A stretch of 45,706 bases of DNA from Gemella sanguinis ATCC 700632 (GTDB lineage Bacteria; Bacillota; Bacilli; Staphylococcales; Gemellaceae). Location: the NCBI RefSeq assembly GCF_000701685.1, contig NZ_JNJO01000012.1, forward strand, positions 1-45,706, given 5' to 3'. This document shows, piece after piece, positions 16,073 through 24,991 of this stretch. The position numbers and the translations under genes are program-made. Every line of letters starts with the position of its first letter. Position 1 is the first letter of the stretch. Below the pieces are notes generated by a model. That model had not been told where the DNA came from. It worked only from the letters and a program-made list of their open reading frames with translations, and did not search any database.

Positions 16073-16737
16073 GATAATAAAACTCCTTTTTGTAAAAAAT
16101 TATTTCAATACTTATTAAAAACACCTTAAAACATTAAATATCTTTACTATATATAATAGAATTTTATTCTTCAATTGTCAAATTAAATAGAAAAAATCGC
16201 TTAATTAAATAAAACTATAATTTCTTAAGTTATTAAAGCTAGTTAAAATATTTTTTTAGTGATTTTTTACTATAAGTAGATTAAATTTAGAATGAAATAT
16301 CTTGTTTTTTCACTCCCTTCCCTTTTTTCTTACATATTCTCCTCTTCCCCCTTTTTTCAGGTGCTTTCCCTCTTTTTTTACATAGATCTATTCCTTTTTC
16401 TTTAAAAATCACAATAAATGTTACATATTCATTCCTTTAATACGTATTTTACTACTAAATAATGAATATCCGCCCTCCTCTTTTTTGCTTCTAGACGCTC
16501 TCCCCTCCCCTATCAGTATTTTATTATTTAAATTTTATTTATAAAAGCAGTTAACTACAAGAAATATCGATTATAAAATATTAAGGTGAATTAATTTTAA
16601 TTTTATTATAAAAATTATAAATAACTTTAATATTTAAGGAAAATACTCCTCTTTTATATAAATTTAAGAATTAATTTCTGTTTGTTTACATTTTATGGTA
16701 TAATTTTATTAAAGTTTTACAATAAGGAGGAGATAAT
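16073..16737. other. Long gene-free region with a pyrimidine-rich island and the bceR promoter
   Basis: No ORF is supported. The fabZ promoter lies at the left. 16300-16515 is strikingly pyrimidine-rich on the plus strand, with runs such as CTCCTCTTCCCCC and CTCTCCCCTCCCC. An extended -10 (TGGTATAAT, 16696-16704) then lies 34 bp before the bceR-like start and its AAGGAGGAG ribosome site. Confidence 0.6.
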
Positions 16738-17406
16738 ATGTATAAAGTAATGATAGTAGAAGATGATGAGATAATCTCTAACTCAATAGCTGGCTATCTT
16801 AATAAATGGCAGTACACTACACATGAAGTAAGTAACTTTCAAAATGTTATTACTGAATTTGTAGAAGAAAAGCCCGATATAGTGTTAATGGATATAAATC
16901 TCCCCTATTTTGATGGATATTATTTTTGTGAAGAAATAAGAAAAATATCTAAAGTACCTATTATATTTATTTCATCAGCTAGTGATGATATGAATATAGT
17001 TATGGCTATGAATATTGGTGCGGATGATTTTATAGAAAAACCTTTTAAACTAGTGGTATTAAAAGCTAAAATAGAAGCTCTATTAAGACGTGTTTATAAT
17101 TTTAATAGTAGTAATTCGCTAATTGTTTATAAGGAAGTTATATTTGATATAAATAAAGATGAAATTAAATACAAAGATAATATTGCAACATTAACAAAAA
17201 ATGAAAGTAAAATTTTGACGATATTATTAGAAAATAGAGAAAAGATTGTTTCTAGAGAAGATATAATAGCTGCTTTATGGCAAAGTGATAATTTTATAGA
17301 TGAGAATACACTTTCTGTAAATGTTAATAGACTGCGATCAAAATTAAAAGATATAGGAATAGCTGATTTTATAATTACAAAAAAAGGTAAAGGGTATATG
17401 GTTTAA
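16738..17406 (+). CDS. OmpR-family response regulator, BceR/GraR type
   Basis: This 222-residue protein has a receiver domain with acidic residues E8-D9-D10, phospho-acceptor D52 (VLMDINLP) and K101 (IEKPF). A C-terminal winged helix ends in VNRLRSKLKDIG and KGKGYMV. Together with the next gene it forms the regulator/kinase pair of a Bce-type antimicrobial-peptide response. The stop overlaps the kinase start by one base (TAATG). The likely target is the ABC operon at 18558. Confidence 0.93.
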   Translation: MYKVMIVEDDEIISNSIAGYLNKWQYTTHEVSNFQNVITEFVEEKPDIVLMDINLPYFDGYYFCEEIRKISKVPIIFISSASDDMNIVMAMNIGADDFIEKPFKLVVLKAKIEALLRRVYNFNSSNSLIVYKEVIFDINKDEIKYKDNIATLTKNESKILTILLENREKIVSREDIIAALWQSDNFIDENTLSVNVNRLRSKLKDIGIADFIITKKGKGYMV

Positions 17407-18392
17407 TGGATATAATAAAGAGTTATATAAAGAAAAATTTAAAAATATACTTATTGCTTATCGTCTTTATTTTTATCTTTGTTTTAATATTTTATTTATA
17501 CAATCTACCTTTTGAATCCTTGTTTTATGGTGGTTTATTATGTTTTCTAGTTTCTTTAATAGCGAGCATAATAGATTATAATAATTATAGAAAAAGTTAT
17601 ATCGATTTAAAATATCTTGAAACTAATATTTTAAGTAGTATGGAAGACTTGCCTAAGAGTTTAGATATAAGAGTTGAATACTATCAAAAGATTATCGAAA
17701 GATTGCATAATGAAGTAGAAAGACTAAAAATTGAAGATAATAAAAAAATGGAAGATTTAGCTGATTACTATAGTATGTGGATTCATCAAATAAAAACACC
17801 AATAGCTGCGATGAATTTTCTATTAGATAATGAAGAAACTGATGTAAAAGTATTTAAACAAGAATTATTTAAAATAGAAAGATATGTAGAGATGGTTCTT
17901 ACATATATCCGTCTAGGTAGTGAAACTTCAGACTATGTAATAACGAGTATTGATTTAGATGAAGTAGTAAGAGAAAACATAAAGAAATATGCGACATTAT
18001 TTATTAATAAGAAGATTAAATTAAATTATGTTTCACATGAAACATATGTAATAAGTGATAAAAAATGGCTTGGTTTCGCATTTGAACAACTTCTTAGTAA
18101 CGCTATAAAATATACGAAAAGCGGCGGTGAGATAAGTATAAATATATCTGAGAGTGAATTAATAATAGAAGATAATGGAATTGGTATTTACGAAGAAGAT
18201 TTACCAAGAATCTTCGAACAAAGTTTCACTGGATTAAATGGAAGATATGAGAAAAAATCAAGTGGTCTAGGTTTATATCTATGTAAAAAGACTTTGGATA
18301 AACTTCAACACAAGATAGAAATAACTTCTGAAGTGAACAAAGGAACAAAAGTAAAAGTTAGTTTTCCTAAGAAAGATATATTTAGAGATTAA
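17406..18392 (+). CDS. Intramembrane-sensing histidine kinase, BceS/GraS type
   Basis: The 328-residue kinase has two closely spaced membrane segments (about 12-32 and 38-57) and almost no outside loop, the hallmark of BceS-like sensors that take their signal from the partner ABC transporter. The phospho-acceptor is H127 in MWIHQIKTPI. The ATPase domain has N, G1 (EDNGIGI) and G2 (SSGLGLYL) boxes. Inside the coding sequence lies a parS-like site (18029-18044). Confidence 0.93.
   Translation: MDIIKSYIKKNLKIYLLLIVFIFIFVLIFYLYNLPFESLFYGGLLCFLVSLIASIIDYNNYRKSYIDLKYLETNILSSMEDLPKSLDIRVEYYQKIIERLHNEVERLKIEDNKKMEDLADYYSMWIHQIKTPIAAMNFLLDNEETDVKVFKQELFKIERYVEMVLTYIRLGSETSDYVITSIDLDEVVRENIKKYATLFINKKIKLNYVSHETYVISDKKWLGFAFEQLLSNAIKYTKSGGEISINISESELIIEDNGIGIYEEDLPRIFEQSFTGLNGRYEKKSSGLGLYLCKKTLDKLQHKIEITSEVNKGTKVKVSFPKKDIFRD
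18029..18044. promoter_or_regulatory. parS: parS-like site 4 (inside the kinase gene)
   Basis: TGTTTCACATGAAACA, a perfect palindrome apart from its centre, with one mismatch (A for G) to TGTTTCACGTGAAACA. It lies within coding sequence, as many parS sites do. Confidence 0.82.
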
Positions 18393-18395
18393 AAA

Positions 18396-18432
18396 CTCTA
18401 GTCTTACAAAATTGTAAGATTAGAGTCTTTTT
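18396..18432 (+). terminator. Terminator after the kinase, with a BceR-like operator at its apex
   Basis: ACTCTAGTCTTACA and TGTAAGATTAGAGT enclose AAAT and are followed by TTTTTT. The apex 18414-18427 reads TTACA-AAAT-TGTAA, which fits the TNACA-N4-TGTAA site described for BceR-type regulators. It lies 131 bp before the ABC transporter start, so it may serve as both terminator and operator. Confidence 0.75.
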
Positions 18433-18557
18433 TGTAAGGAAAATCGATAGAACGAGTAAGAAAAGTAAGGTAAAATATAAATATAAACAAGATAAAACTT
18501 GTAGATAAAAGTTCGAACTAGTTAAATTAGATTAAGATAAAATTAGGAGTGATAAAG

Positions 18558-19310
18558 ATGTTATTAGAAGTAAACAATATTAGAAAAGTTTATACAACAA
18601 GATTAAGTACACAAAGTACAGAAGCATTAAAAAATGTGAATTTCTCAGTAGACAATGGTGAGTATGTAGCGATTATGGGAGAAAGTGGTAGCGGGAAAAC
18701 GACTTTGCTTAACATACTAGCTACATTTGATAAAGCAACTTCAGGTAATGTATTGCTAAATAATTTAGATTTAAGTAAGTTAAAGGATAAAGACTTAGCA
18801 GATTTTCGTCGTGATAATTTAGGTTTTGTTTTCCAAGATTTCAATTTATTAGATAATTTTTCAATAAAAGATAATATTCTTTTACCATTAGTTTTAGCAA
18901 ATAAAAAATATAAAGATATGGAAGCAAGATTAGAAAAAGTTACTAAACCTTTAGGTATAGACCAACTAATTAATAAATATCCATATGAAATCTCAGGTGG
19001 TCAAAGACAAAGAGTTGCAGTAGCCCGTGCGATTATAACAAACCCATCACTAATTTTGGCGGATGAGCCAACAGGTGCTCTTGATTCAAAATCAACAGAT
19101 CAACTATTAAATGTTTTTGATAAGTTAAATGAAGTTGGACAAACAATTATAATGGTTACGCACTCTGTAAAAACAGCGGCGAGAGCTAAACGAGTATTGT
19201 TTATTAAAGATGGAGTAGTTTTCCATGAATTAAGAAAAGGAAATGCAACAGCAAATGAAATGTTCCAAAAAATAAATGATACACTATCATTGATGCAGGC
19301 AGGTGAGTAA
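18558..19310 (+). CDS. BceA/VraF-type ABC transporter ATPase
   Basis: ATG 18558 is preferred over GTG 18549, because the latter overlaps the AGGAG ribosome site; the product has 250 residues. It shows Walker A GESGSGKT, Q-loop FQDF, signature SGGQRQR, Walker B LILADEPT and a switch His in VTHS. It is the ATPase of a peptide-antibiotic detoxification exporter whose permease follows 2 bp later. In this family the transporter is also the sensor for the adjacent kinase. Confidence 0.93.
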   Translation: MLLEVNNIRKVYTTRLSTQSTEALKNVNFSVDNGEYVAIMGESGSGKTTLLNILATFDKATSGNVLLNNLDLSKLKDKDLADFRRDNLGFVFQDFNLLDNFSIKDNILLPLVLANKKYKDMEARLEKVTKPLGIDQLINKYPYEISGGQRQRVAVARAIITNPSLILADEPTGALDSKSTDQLLNVFDKLNEVGQTIIMVTHSVKTAARAKRVLFIKDGVVFHELRKGNATANEMFQKINDTLSLMQAGE

Positions 19311-19312
19311 AA

Positions 19313-21304
19313 ATGAATTTATTTTATAGTAAATTTGCATTCAATAATCTTTTAAAAAATAAAAGATTTCTAGTACCTTATGTGCTATCAGCAATCTTCA
19401 CGATTATTTGTTTTTACATATTAAGTTCATTAACATATGGTGGAAATTTAGATAAACTTGAACATGGAGCAAGTGCAGTAAAACAAGTATTAGGTTTTGG
19501 GGTTATAGTTATTGGTATATTTTCTGTAATATTCCTTTTTTACACATATAGTTTTTTAATAAAACGTAGGGTAAAAGAGTTTGGGTTATACTCAGTGCTA
19601 GGAATGACTAAAAAACAAATAGCGCGTATTTTAGTATTAGAAACAATATACATCGCAGTAGTAACTATAGGATTAGGATTAGTACTAGGTATTGTGTTAG
19701 ATAAATTAGCACTATTAGCTTTGTTAAAATTATTTACTACTGGTGTTAGTTTTGGATTTGTAATTACACCAAAAGCAATAGTAGTAACAGCATTACTATT
19801 TGGTGGAGTGTACTTCTTATTATTAATATATACAATAATCAAAATTTCAAGATTAAAAATAGTAGCTTTACTAAAAGAAAGCAGCAAAGGTGAAAAAGAA
19901 CCTAAAGCTAGATGGTTATTAGCGATAATAGGTTTAGGATTAATAGGTTATGGTTATTACACAGCTCAAACTGTAACTAACCCTATAAAAGCAGTGACAG
20001 TATTCTTCTTTGCGGTAATAGCGGTAATTATAGGTACATACTTTATTTTTGTTGCTGTAAGCATTACAGTATTAAAAATAATGAAAAATAATAAAAGTTT
20101 CTACTATAAACCTAAAAACTTTATAAGTGTATCAGGTTTATTATATAGAATGAAAAGAAATGCCGTAGGACTAGCAAATATTTGTATCTTAGCAACTATG
20201 ATTCTAGTTACTATGGGGACTACTTCAGCTTTATATGCAGGATCAGAAAGTTCATTTGAAAAAAGATATCCAAGAGATATAGCTATAATGGCATATGGTC
20301 AAAACGATAAAGAAATAGCTGATTTAGATGCAGGTATAGAAAAAATCGTAAAAGAAAATAATACTGAAATAAAAGATTTAATAACATATAATCAATTAAA
20401 TATTGCGGGTACAGTAGAAGGTTCAAATTTTTCTTTACAAAGAGAATTTGGATTAGGATCAGTGGATAAAGTTAAGTTTATGACAGTGATAACACTAGAT
20501 GATTATAATAAAGTAGCTAAAACTAATAAAACACTTAAATCAGATGAAATATTATTGTACGTTGATAAAAAGGGAACTTATGACTATGATCAACTAAATA
20601 TAAATGGTGAAAACCTAAAAGTAAAAGAAAAAATGAGTAGTTTCCCTGGTGAAGTTGGTTCGCAAACTGCAAATATAACGGATACATACTATGTAGTAGT
20701 TAAAGATAAAGAAAAGCTAAACAGTATAAGTACTAAAACAGGTGAAGCTTTTAAAAGAAGTAATATGGATGATATGAAATCAAAATATATTACATTTGAT
20801 TTAGGAGATAAGAGTAAAGAAGAAATAGTAGTAAATAAATTAAAAAATTTAGAAAATAGTGACAGAGTAATTATAGAAAGAAAATCAGAATCTAAAGTAG
20901 AATTTATAGGGTTCTTCGCATCATTCTTATTCATCGGAATATTTATTAGTATGGTGTTTGTAGTTTCACAAGTAGTTATAATGTACTACAAACAAATATC
21001 AGAAGGTTATGAGGACAAAGACAAATTTGAAATAATGAGAAAAGTAGGTTTAACTGATAAACAGATTAAACAATCTATAAGAGCACAAGTATTGTTAATA
21101 TTCTTTGCTCCACTAGTAGTAGCGACAATACATACAATAGTAGCTTATCCGTTTATAGAGAAAATTCTTAAACTATTCTTATTATCAGAAACACGTTCAT
21201 TCTTAATAGCTATGTTTGCTACAATAAGTATCTTCGCTCTATTCTACCTAGTAGTTTACACAATTACATCGAAAACATACTACAGAATAATAAAAGAAAA
21301 ATAA
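19313..21304 (+). CDS. BceB/VraG-type ABC permease (FtsX domains)
   Basis: This 663-residue protein has the ten-segment BceB topology: one N-terminal segment, a group of three around residues 58-180, more at about 200-250 and 285-305, then a large outside domain (about 310-525) and the last three segments. The outside domain is the ligand-sensing part in this family. FtsX-type sequence such as RRRVKEFGLYSVLGMTKKQI is clear. Together with the ATPase and the kinase it would give bacitracin- or peptide-type resistance; the actual ligand is unknown. Confidence 0.92.
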   Translation: MNLFYSKFAFNNLLKNKRFLVPYVLSAIFTIICFYILSSLTYGGNLDKLEHGASAVKQVLGFGVIVIGIFSVIFLFYTYSFLIKRRVKEFGLYSVLGMTKKQIARILVLETIYIAVVTIGLGLVLGIVLDKLALLALLKLFTTGVSFGFVITPKAIVVTALLFGGVYFLLLIYTIIKISRLKIVALLKESSKGEKEPKARWLLAIIGLGLIGYGYYTAQTVTNPIKAVTVFFFAVIAVIIGTYFIFVAVSITVLKIMKNNKSFYYKPKNFISVSGLLYRMKRNAVGLANICILATMILVTMGTTSALYAGSESSFEKRYPRDIAIMAYGQNDKEIADLDAGIEKIVKENNTEIKDLITYNQLNIAGTVEGSNFSLQREFGLGSVDKVKFMTVITLDDYNKVAKTNKTLKSDEILLYVDKKGTYDYDQLNINGENLKVKEKMSSFPGEVGSQTANITDTYYVVVKDKEKLNSISTKTGEAFKRSNMDDMKSKYITFDLGDKSKEEIVVNKLKNLENSDRVIIERKSESKVEFIGFFASFLFIGIFISMVFVVSQVVIMYYKQISEGYEDKDKFEIMRKVGLTDKQIKQSIRAQVLLIFFAPLVVATIHTIVAYPFIEKILKLFLLSETRSFLIAMFATISIFALFYLVVYTITSKTYYRIIKEK

Positions 21305-21310
21305 ATAATA

Positions 21311-21340
21311 AGTCGGTCATTATTATGATCGACTTTTTTA
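21311..21340 (+). terminator. Terminator of the BceAB-type operon
   Basis: AGTCGGTCAT and ATGATCGACT arms (one G-U pair) around a short loop, followed by TTTTTT. Confidence 0.85.
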
Positions 21341-21415
21341 AGTTGATTAAACTTGATAAGATAGGGATTTTTAATAGGTGTAGAAAACTCTTTTTATTTT
21401 TTCCACAAAAAACTA

Positions 21416-21473
21416 TTGACAAGTGAGTGATTACTCACTAAAATATAAATATAAGGTGAGTGGTTACTCACTA
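21416..21473 (+). promoter_or_regulatory. Promoter with twin TetR-type operators
   Basis: TTGACA (21416-21421), a 17-base spacer and TAAAAT (21439-21444) form the promoter. The spacer is almost wholly operator 1, AGTGAGT-GATT-ACTCACT (21422-21439). Operator 2, GGTGAGT-GGTT-ACTCACT (21455-21472), lies 33 bp downstream, three helix turns away. The TetR gene at the end of the operon is the obvious ligand, giving autorepression. Confidence 0.88.
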
Positions 21474-21541
21474 ATAAAAATAAATAGTTGATTCTTATAA
21501 AAAAGAAGTAGAGTTATGTAATGTAAAGAGGTGTTTTTACT

Positions 21542-22258
21542 ATGGGAAGACTAATAGAAATAGAGAAATTATCAAAAAGTTTTGGAGAACAAAAAGTATT
21601 AGATAAAATAGATTTTAATCTTGAAAGTGGCGAAATCGTTGGCTTAATAGGTCCTTCTGGTTCAGGTAAATCAACATTAATTAAAACAATGTTGGGAATG
21701 GAAAAAGCAGATGAAGGAGAAGCGTTAGTATTAAATTATAAAATGCCAAAAAGAGAAATCTTATCTAATATAGGATATATGGCACAAAGTGATGCTTTAT
21801 ATGAAATGCTAACTGGGTATGAAAACTTAGATTTCTTTGGAAAAATGAAAGGTGTACCTTCTGATAAATTGAAAAAAGAAATAGAATATATAGCTGAGAT
21901 TGTTGATTTAACAGATGATTTGAAAAAGTTAGTATCTAAGTATTCAGGAGGAATGAAGCGTAGATTATCTTTAGCTATAGCCTTAATAGGGAGCCCAGAG
22001 TTATTAATATTAGATGAGCCTACAGTTGGTATAGATCCAAGTCTTAGAAAAAACATATGGAAAGAGCTATTTAAACAAAGAGATAGTGGTGTAGGAATAT
22101 TAGTAACGACTCATGTAATGGATGAAGCTGAACTTACAGATAAAGTAGGGTTACTTCTTAATGGTAATATTATAGCTTTTGATACACCACAACAGCTGAA
22201 AGTAAAAAATAATGTTAAGACAATAGAAGAAGTATTCTTAAAAGTGGAGGAAAACTAA
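21542..22258 (+). CDS. ABC-2-type exporter ATPase
   Basis: This 238-residue ATPase has Walker A GPSGSGKS, Q-loop MAQS, signature KYSGGMKRRLS, Walker B LLILDEPTVG and a switch His in TTHVMDE. It is the DrrA/CcmA-like class that works with ABC-2 permeases. First gene of a three-gene operon with its permease (1 bp gap) and TetR regulator. A drug or lipid export role is inferred. Confidence 0.92.
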   Translation: MGRLIEIEKLSKSFGEQKVLDKIDFNLESGEIVGLIGPSGSGKSTLIKTMLGMEKADEGEALVLNYKMPKREILSNIGYMAQSDALYEMLTGYENLDFFGKMKGVPSDKLKKEIEYIAEIVDLTDDLKKLVSKYSGGMKRRLSLAIALIGSPELLILDEPTVGIDPSLRKNIWKELFKQRDSGVGILVTTHVMDEAELTDKVGLLLNGNIIAFDTPQQLKVKNNVKTIEEVFLKVEEN

Positions 22259-22259
22259 T

Positions 22260-23345
22260 ATGAGAGTATTTATGATAATAAAGAGGGTATTTAAAGAATT
22301 TTTTAGAGATAAAAGAACGCTAGCACTGATGTTTTTAGCCCCTATATTAATTATGTGGTTAATTAGTATTGTCTTTTCTGCGAGTACAACAACAGATGTG
22401 AGTGTCGCTTCAGTAAACACACCTACAAATGTTGTAGAGTTTATGAAGAGTATTGATAATGTTAGTTTAGAACAATATCAAACAAAAGAAGAAGCTGATA
22501 AAAGGTTAAAAGATGGAGAAGTAGATACGGTTATTTATTACGATAATGGCACATATAATGTAACTTATGCCAATATAGATTCTAGTAAAACTGTTAAAGC
22601 TCAACAAGTATTAAAAAGCTCCATACAAGGTGCAGAAGCAAAAAATCTAGTAGAAGTAGTAAAAAAAATAAATCCAAAAATTGAGAATAAGCAACAACAA
22701 CAACCAGAGTTAAAAGAATATTACAATTATGGAAATGCTGATACAACATTTTTTAATAAAATAGCTCCGGTATTAATAGGTTATATATTATTTTTTTATT
22801 GTTTTTTAATCTCAGGTATGGCATTACTAAAAGAAAGAACAACAGGAACACTAGATCGCTTACTAGCCACTCCAGTAAAAAGAAGTGAGGTAGTATTTGG
22901 ATATATATTATCTTATAGTTCATTAGCGATAGTACAAACTATTATAGTAACACTATCATCAATATATTTATTAAATATTGAGGTTGTTGGAAGTCTATAT
23001 TATGTTATAATAGTAAATGTATTATTAGCTATGGTTGCATTAACATTAGGTTTATTACTTTCAACTATAGCGAAGTCAGAGTTTCAAATTATGCAATTTA
23101 TCCCAATTGTAGTTATTCCACAGATGTTCTTCTCTGGAATAGTATCAGTAGAAAGCATGGGAAAAATAGCGGTGTATATTAGCAAAATACTACCAGTTAC
23201 ATACGCAAGTGATGGATTAAGTAAAATCATTTTAGAAGGAAAAAGCTTAGTTGCGGTAAAATATGATGTAATAGTATTAATAGTATTTTGCATAGTGTTA
23301 ATAGTATTAAATATTATAGGTTTGAAACGTTATAGAAAAGTTTAA
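22260..23345 (+). CDS. ABC-2-type exporter permease
   Basis: The 361-residue protein has one N-terminal membrane segment (about 22-42), an outside domain of about 120 residues and five C-terminal segments, with the ABC-2 motif LKERTTGTLDRLLATPVKRSEV at about residues 194-215. This is the YhgE/DrrB-like layout. It is co-transcribed with the ATPase before it and the TetR gene after it. Confidence 0.9.
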   Translation: MRVFMIIKRVFKEFFRDKRTLALMFLAPILIMWLISIVFSASTTTDVSVASVNTPTNVVEFMKSIDNVSLEQYQTKEEADKRLKDGEVDTVIYYDNGTYNVTYANIDSSKTVKAQQVLKSSIQGAEAKNLVEVVKKINPKIENKQQQQPELKEYYNYGNADTTFFNKIAPVLIGYILFFYCFLISGMALLKERTTGTLDRLLATPVKRSEVVFGYILSYSSLAIVQTIIVTLSSIYLLNIEVVGSLYYVIIVNVLLAMVALTLGLLLSTIAKSEFQIMQFIPIVVIPQMFFSGIVSVESMGKIAVYISKILPVTYASDGLSKIILEGKSLVAVKYDVIVLIVFCIVLIVLNIIGLKRYRKV

Positions 23346-23363
23346 TAATAGCGGAGAAAAGCG

Positions 23364-24002
23364 ATGAAAGAAAATATTTTAAGTTCATATTTGGACATAA
23401 TGAAAGAAGAAAAAATGCCATCTGGCAAGAAGAAAACTATAGAAGCAGCGATAAAGCTATTTGCAAAACAAGGGTATAATGGAACATCAACTTTGCAGAT
23501 TGCAAAAGAAGCGGGAGTAAGTCAGGCGACGGTATTTAAATATTTTAAGACTAAGGAAGATTTATTATACTCTATAACTTTACCAGTCCTTCCAAAATTG
23601 TATTTAGTTTTTTTAGGTAGAGTTCAAAATGCTAATTCTTTACAGGAACTAATTAGATATATTGTAAGAGATAGGTTTGAATTTTTAGAAGAAAATAGTA
23701 ATACTGTTAAAATTATATATTCAGAAATATTAACAAATGAAAATTTAAAAAAACAGGTAATTGAATCAACTTTAGAAATTTTTGATGAGTTTGATATTAA
23801 AGAAACACTATATAATTATAAAAAAATTAATCCAGAAATTAATGAAAATCTTACAACAGCAGAAATAATACGTTCATTTACCGGCCCAATTATCACTTAT
23901 GTAGCACAAAGATTTGTATTATTTGAAAATGTTCCTTGTGAAACACAAGAACATGATTTACAATTTATAGAAAATCAAATTTATAGAAATATTACAAAAT
24001 AA
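23364..24002 (+). CDS. TetR-family repressor
   Basis: This 212-residue protein has an N-terminal helix-turn-helix at about 41-66 (TSTLQIAKEAGVSQATVFKY) and a ligand domain without close relatives that I can name. It closes the ABC-2 exporter operon, and the two TetR-like palindromes in that operon's promoter are its probable sites. Release by an exported compound would induce the pump (family knowledge plus inference). Confidence 0.9.
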   Translation: MKENILSSYLDIMKEEKMPSGKKKTIEAAIKLFAKQGYNGTSTLQIAKEAGVSQATVFKYFKTKEDLLYSITLPVLPKLYLVFLGRVQNANSLQELIRYIVRDRFEFLEENSNTVKIIYSEILTNENLKKQVIESTLEIFDEFDIKETLYNYKKINPEINENLTTAEIIRSFTGPIITYVAQRFVLFENVPCETQEHDLQFIENQIYRNITK

Positions 24003-24005
24003 AAT

Positions 24006-24047
24006 AAAAAGCAGTAGAAGAAAAAGTATTCTTCTACTGCTTTTTCG
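24006..24047 (+). terminator. Terminator after the TetR gene
   Basis: AAAAAGCAGTAGAAG and CTTCTACTGCTTTTT, perfect arms with a 10-base loop. The following 280 bp (to 24331) hold no gene, only a small GAAAATGAA/TTCATTTTC hairpin at 24210-24235. Confidence 0.9.
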
Positions 24048-24331
24048 AACGTTAAGTATGGAATGATCGGAAAATAACGCAAAATAATATGCCATTAGAG
24101 ACATTAATGATAGATTTTTAGAAATAACGTTCATTTTTTTATTATACCACAAAAAAATATAAATAAAAGTCTTTTTTTACAAAAAAATATACTATATAAT
24201 GAAATGTAAGAAAATGAAAACAAGACTTCATTTTCACAACATAGCTGTTTTATGTCTATAAGAGAAGATTAATTATTATTCTTTATAGGTATAAGGTAAG
24301 CTAGAGTATAAAATATAAGGAGAGAACGGTA

Positions 24332-24880
24332 ATGAATAAAGTAAAAAATATCACAATCGCGACTTTAGTTTTTTCTAGTTTAGTGGCAGTATCTGCTAAT
24401 ACATCAGCAGCTCAAGCAGGAGACACAGCATCTGAAAGATATGGGGTTCATTTAAACCTTACTCCATCTCATATGACGGCTGAAGAATATCAAAAATATT
24501 TTGGTTCAAAAACTGAGAGTACAAATACGGTATCAACAAAACAAAGTGAAGTACCAACTTTTGAAAATACAGAAGTGAAAAAAATAACAATTCCTTATTA
24601 TTATAATTCTTCTACACTTTCAGGTAGATATGGTATCTATACAGACGATGAGAAGAAAGATATTATAGTAACTCAATATAAAACTTCAACAGGTAGTTTT
24701 GTAGATAGAGGTTATGTAGGCTATGAAGGAAGTTATTCAACAAACAATGAAGGAAAGAAAGTTTATAACTTTAGAGAAAACGGAATGCAATTAAAAGAAG
24801 AAAGTACTAATTTTGCAGACAAAACTTTCCTAGGAGAAATTAAAAATAGTGATGGAGCAATTTATCGTTACTGGAGATAA
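24332..24880 (+). CDS. Secreted protein of unknown function
   Basis: This 182-residue protein has a clear signal peptide, with probable cleavage after TSAAQA near residue 29. The mature part starts GDTASERYGVHLNLTPSHMTAEEYQKYFG, then a Ser/Thr-rich stretch and a Tyr/Gly-rich C-terminal half of predicted beta strands (YYYNSSTLSGRYGIYTDDE, VDRGYVGYEGSY). It has no cysteine, anchor motif or known domain that I can name. ATG 24332 has AAGGAGAG upstream. It stands alone, with its own promoter region and a terminator shared with the converging gene. Confidence 0.75.
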   Translation: MNKVKNITIATLVFSSLVAVSANTSAAQAGDTASERYGVHLNLTPSHMTAEEYQKYFGSKTESTNTVSTKQSEVPTFENTEVKKITIPYYYNSSTLSGRYGIYTDDEKKDIIVTQYKTSTGSFVDRGYVGYEGSYSTNNEGKKVYNFRENGMQLKEESTNFADKTFLGEIKNSDGAIYRYWR

Positions 24881-24931
24881 TAATTACAAAAGTCTTTTGT
24901 AAAACATAAGATGTTTTATTACTAAATAGGG

Positions 24932-24975
24932 CAAAAAGAAGATCGAACATAAATAGTTGATCTTCTTCTTTTTTT
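24932..24975. terminator. Bidirectional terminator
   Basis: AAAGAAGATC and GATCTTCTTCTTTTTTT arms between two converging genes, A-rich on one side and T-rich on the other. Confidence 0.85.
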
Positions 24976-24991
24976 ATTCTATTTCATATAA

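Noticed and set aside
16685-16704. TTTACA as -35 of the bceR promoter
   Set aside because: It is only 8 bases from TATAAT; an extended -10 without that -35 explains the site better.
23934-23946. GTGAAACA near 23938 as a further parS site
   Set aside because: Only one half matches; the left arm is absent.
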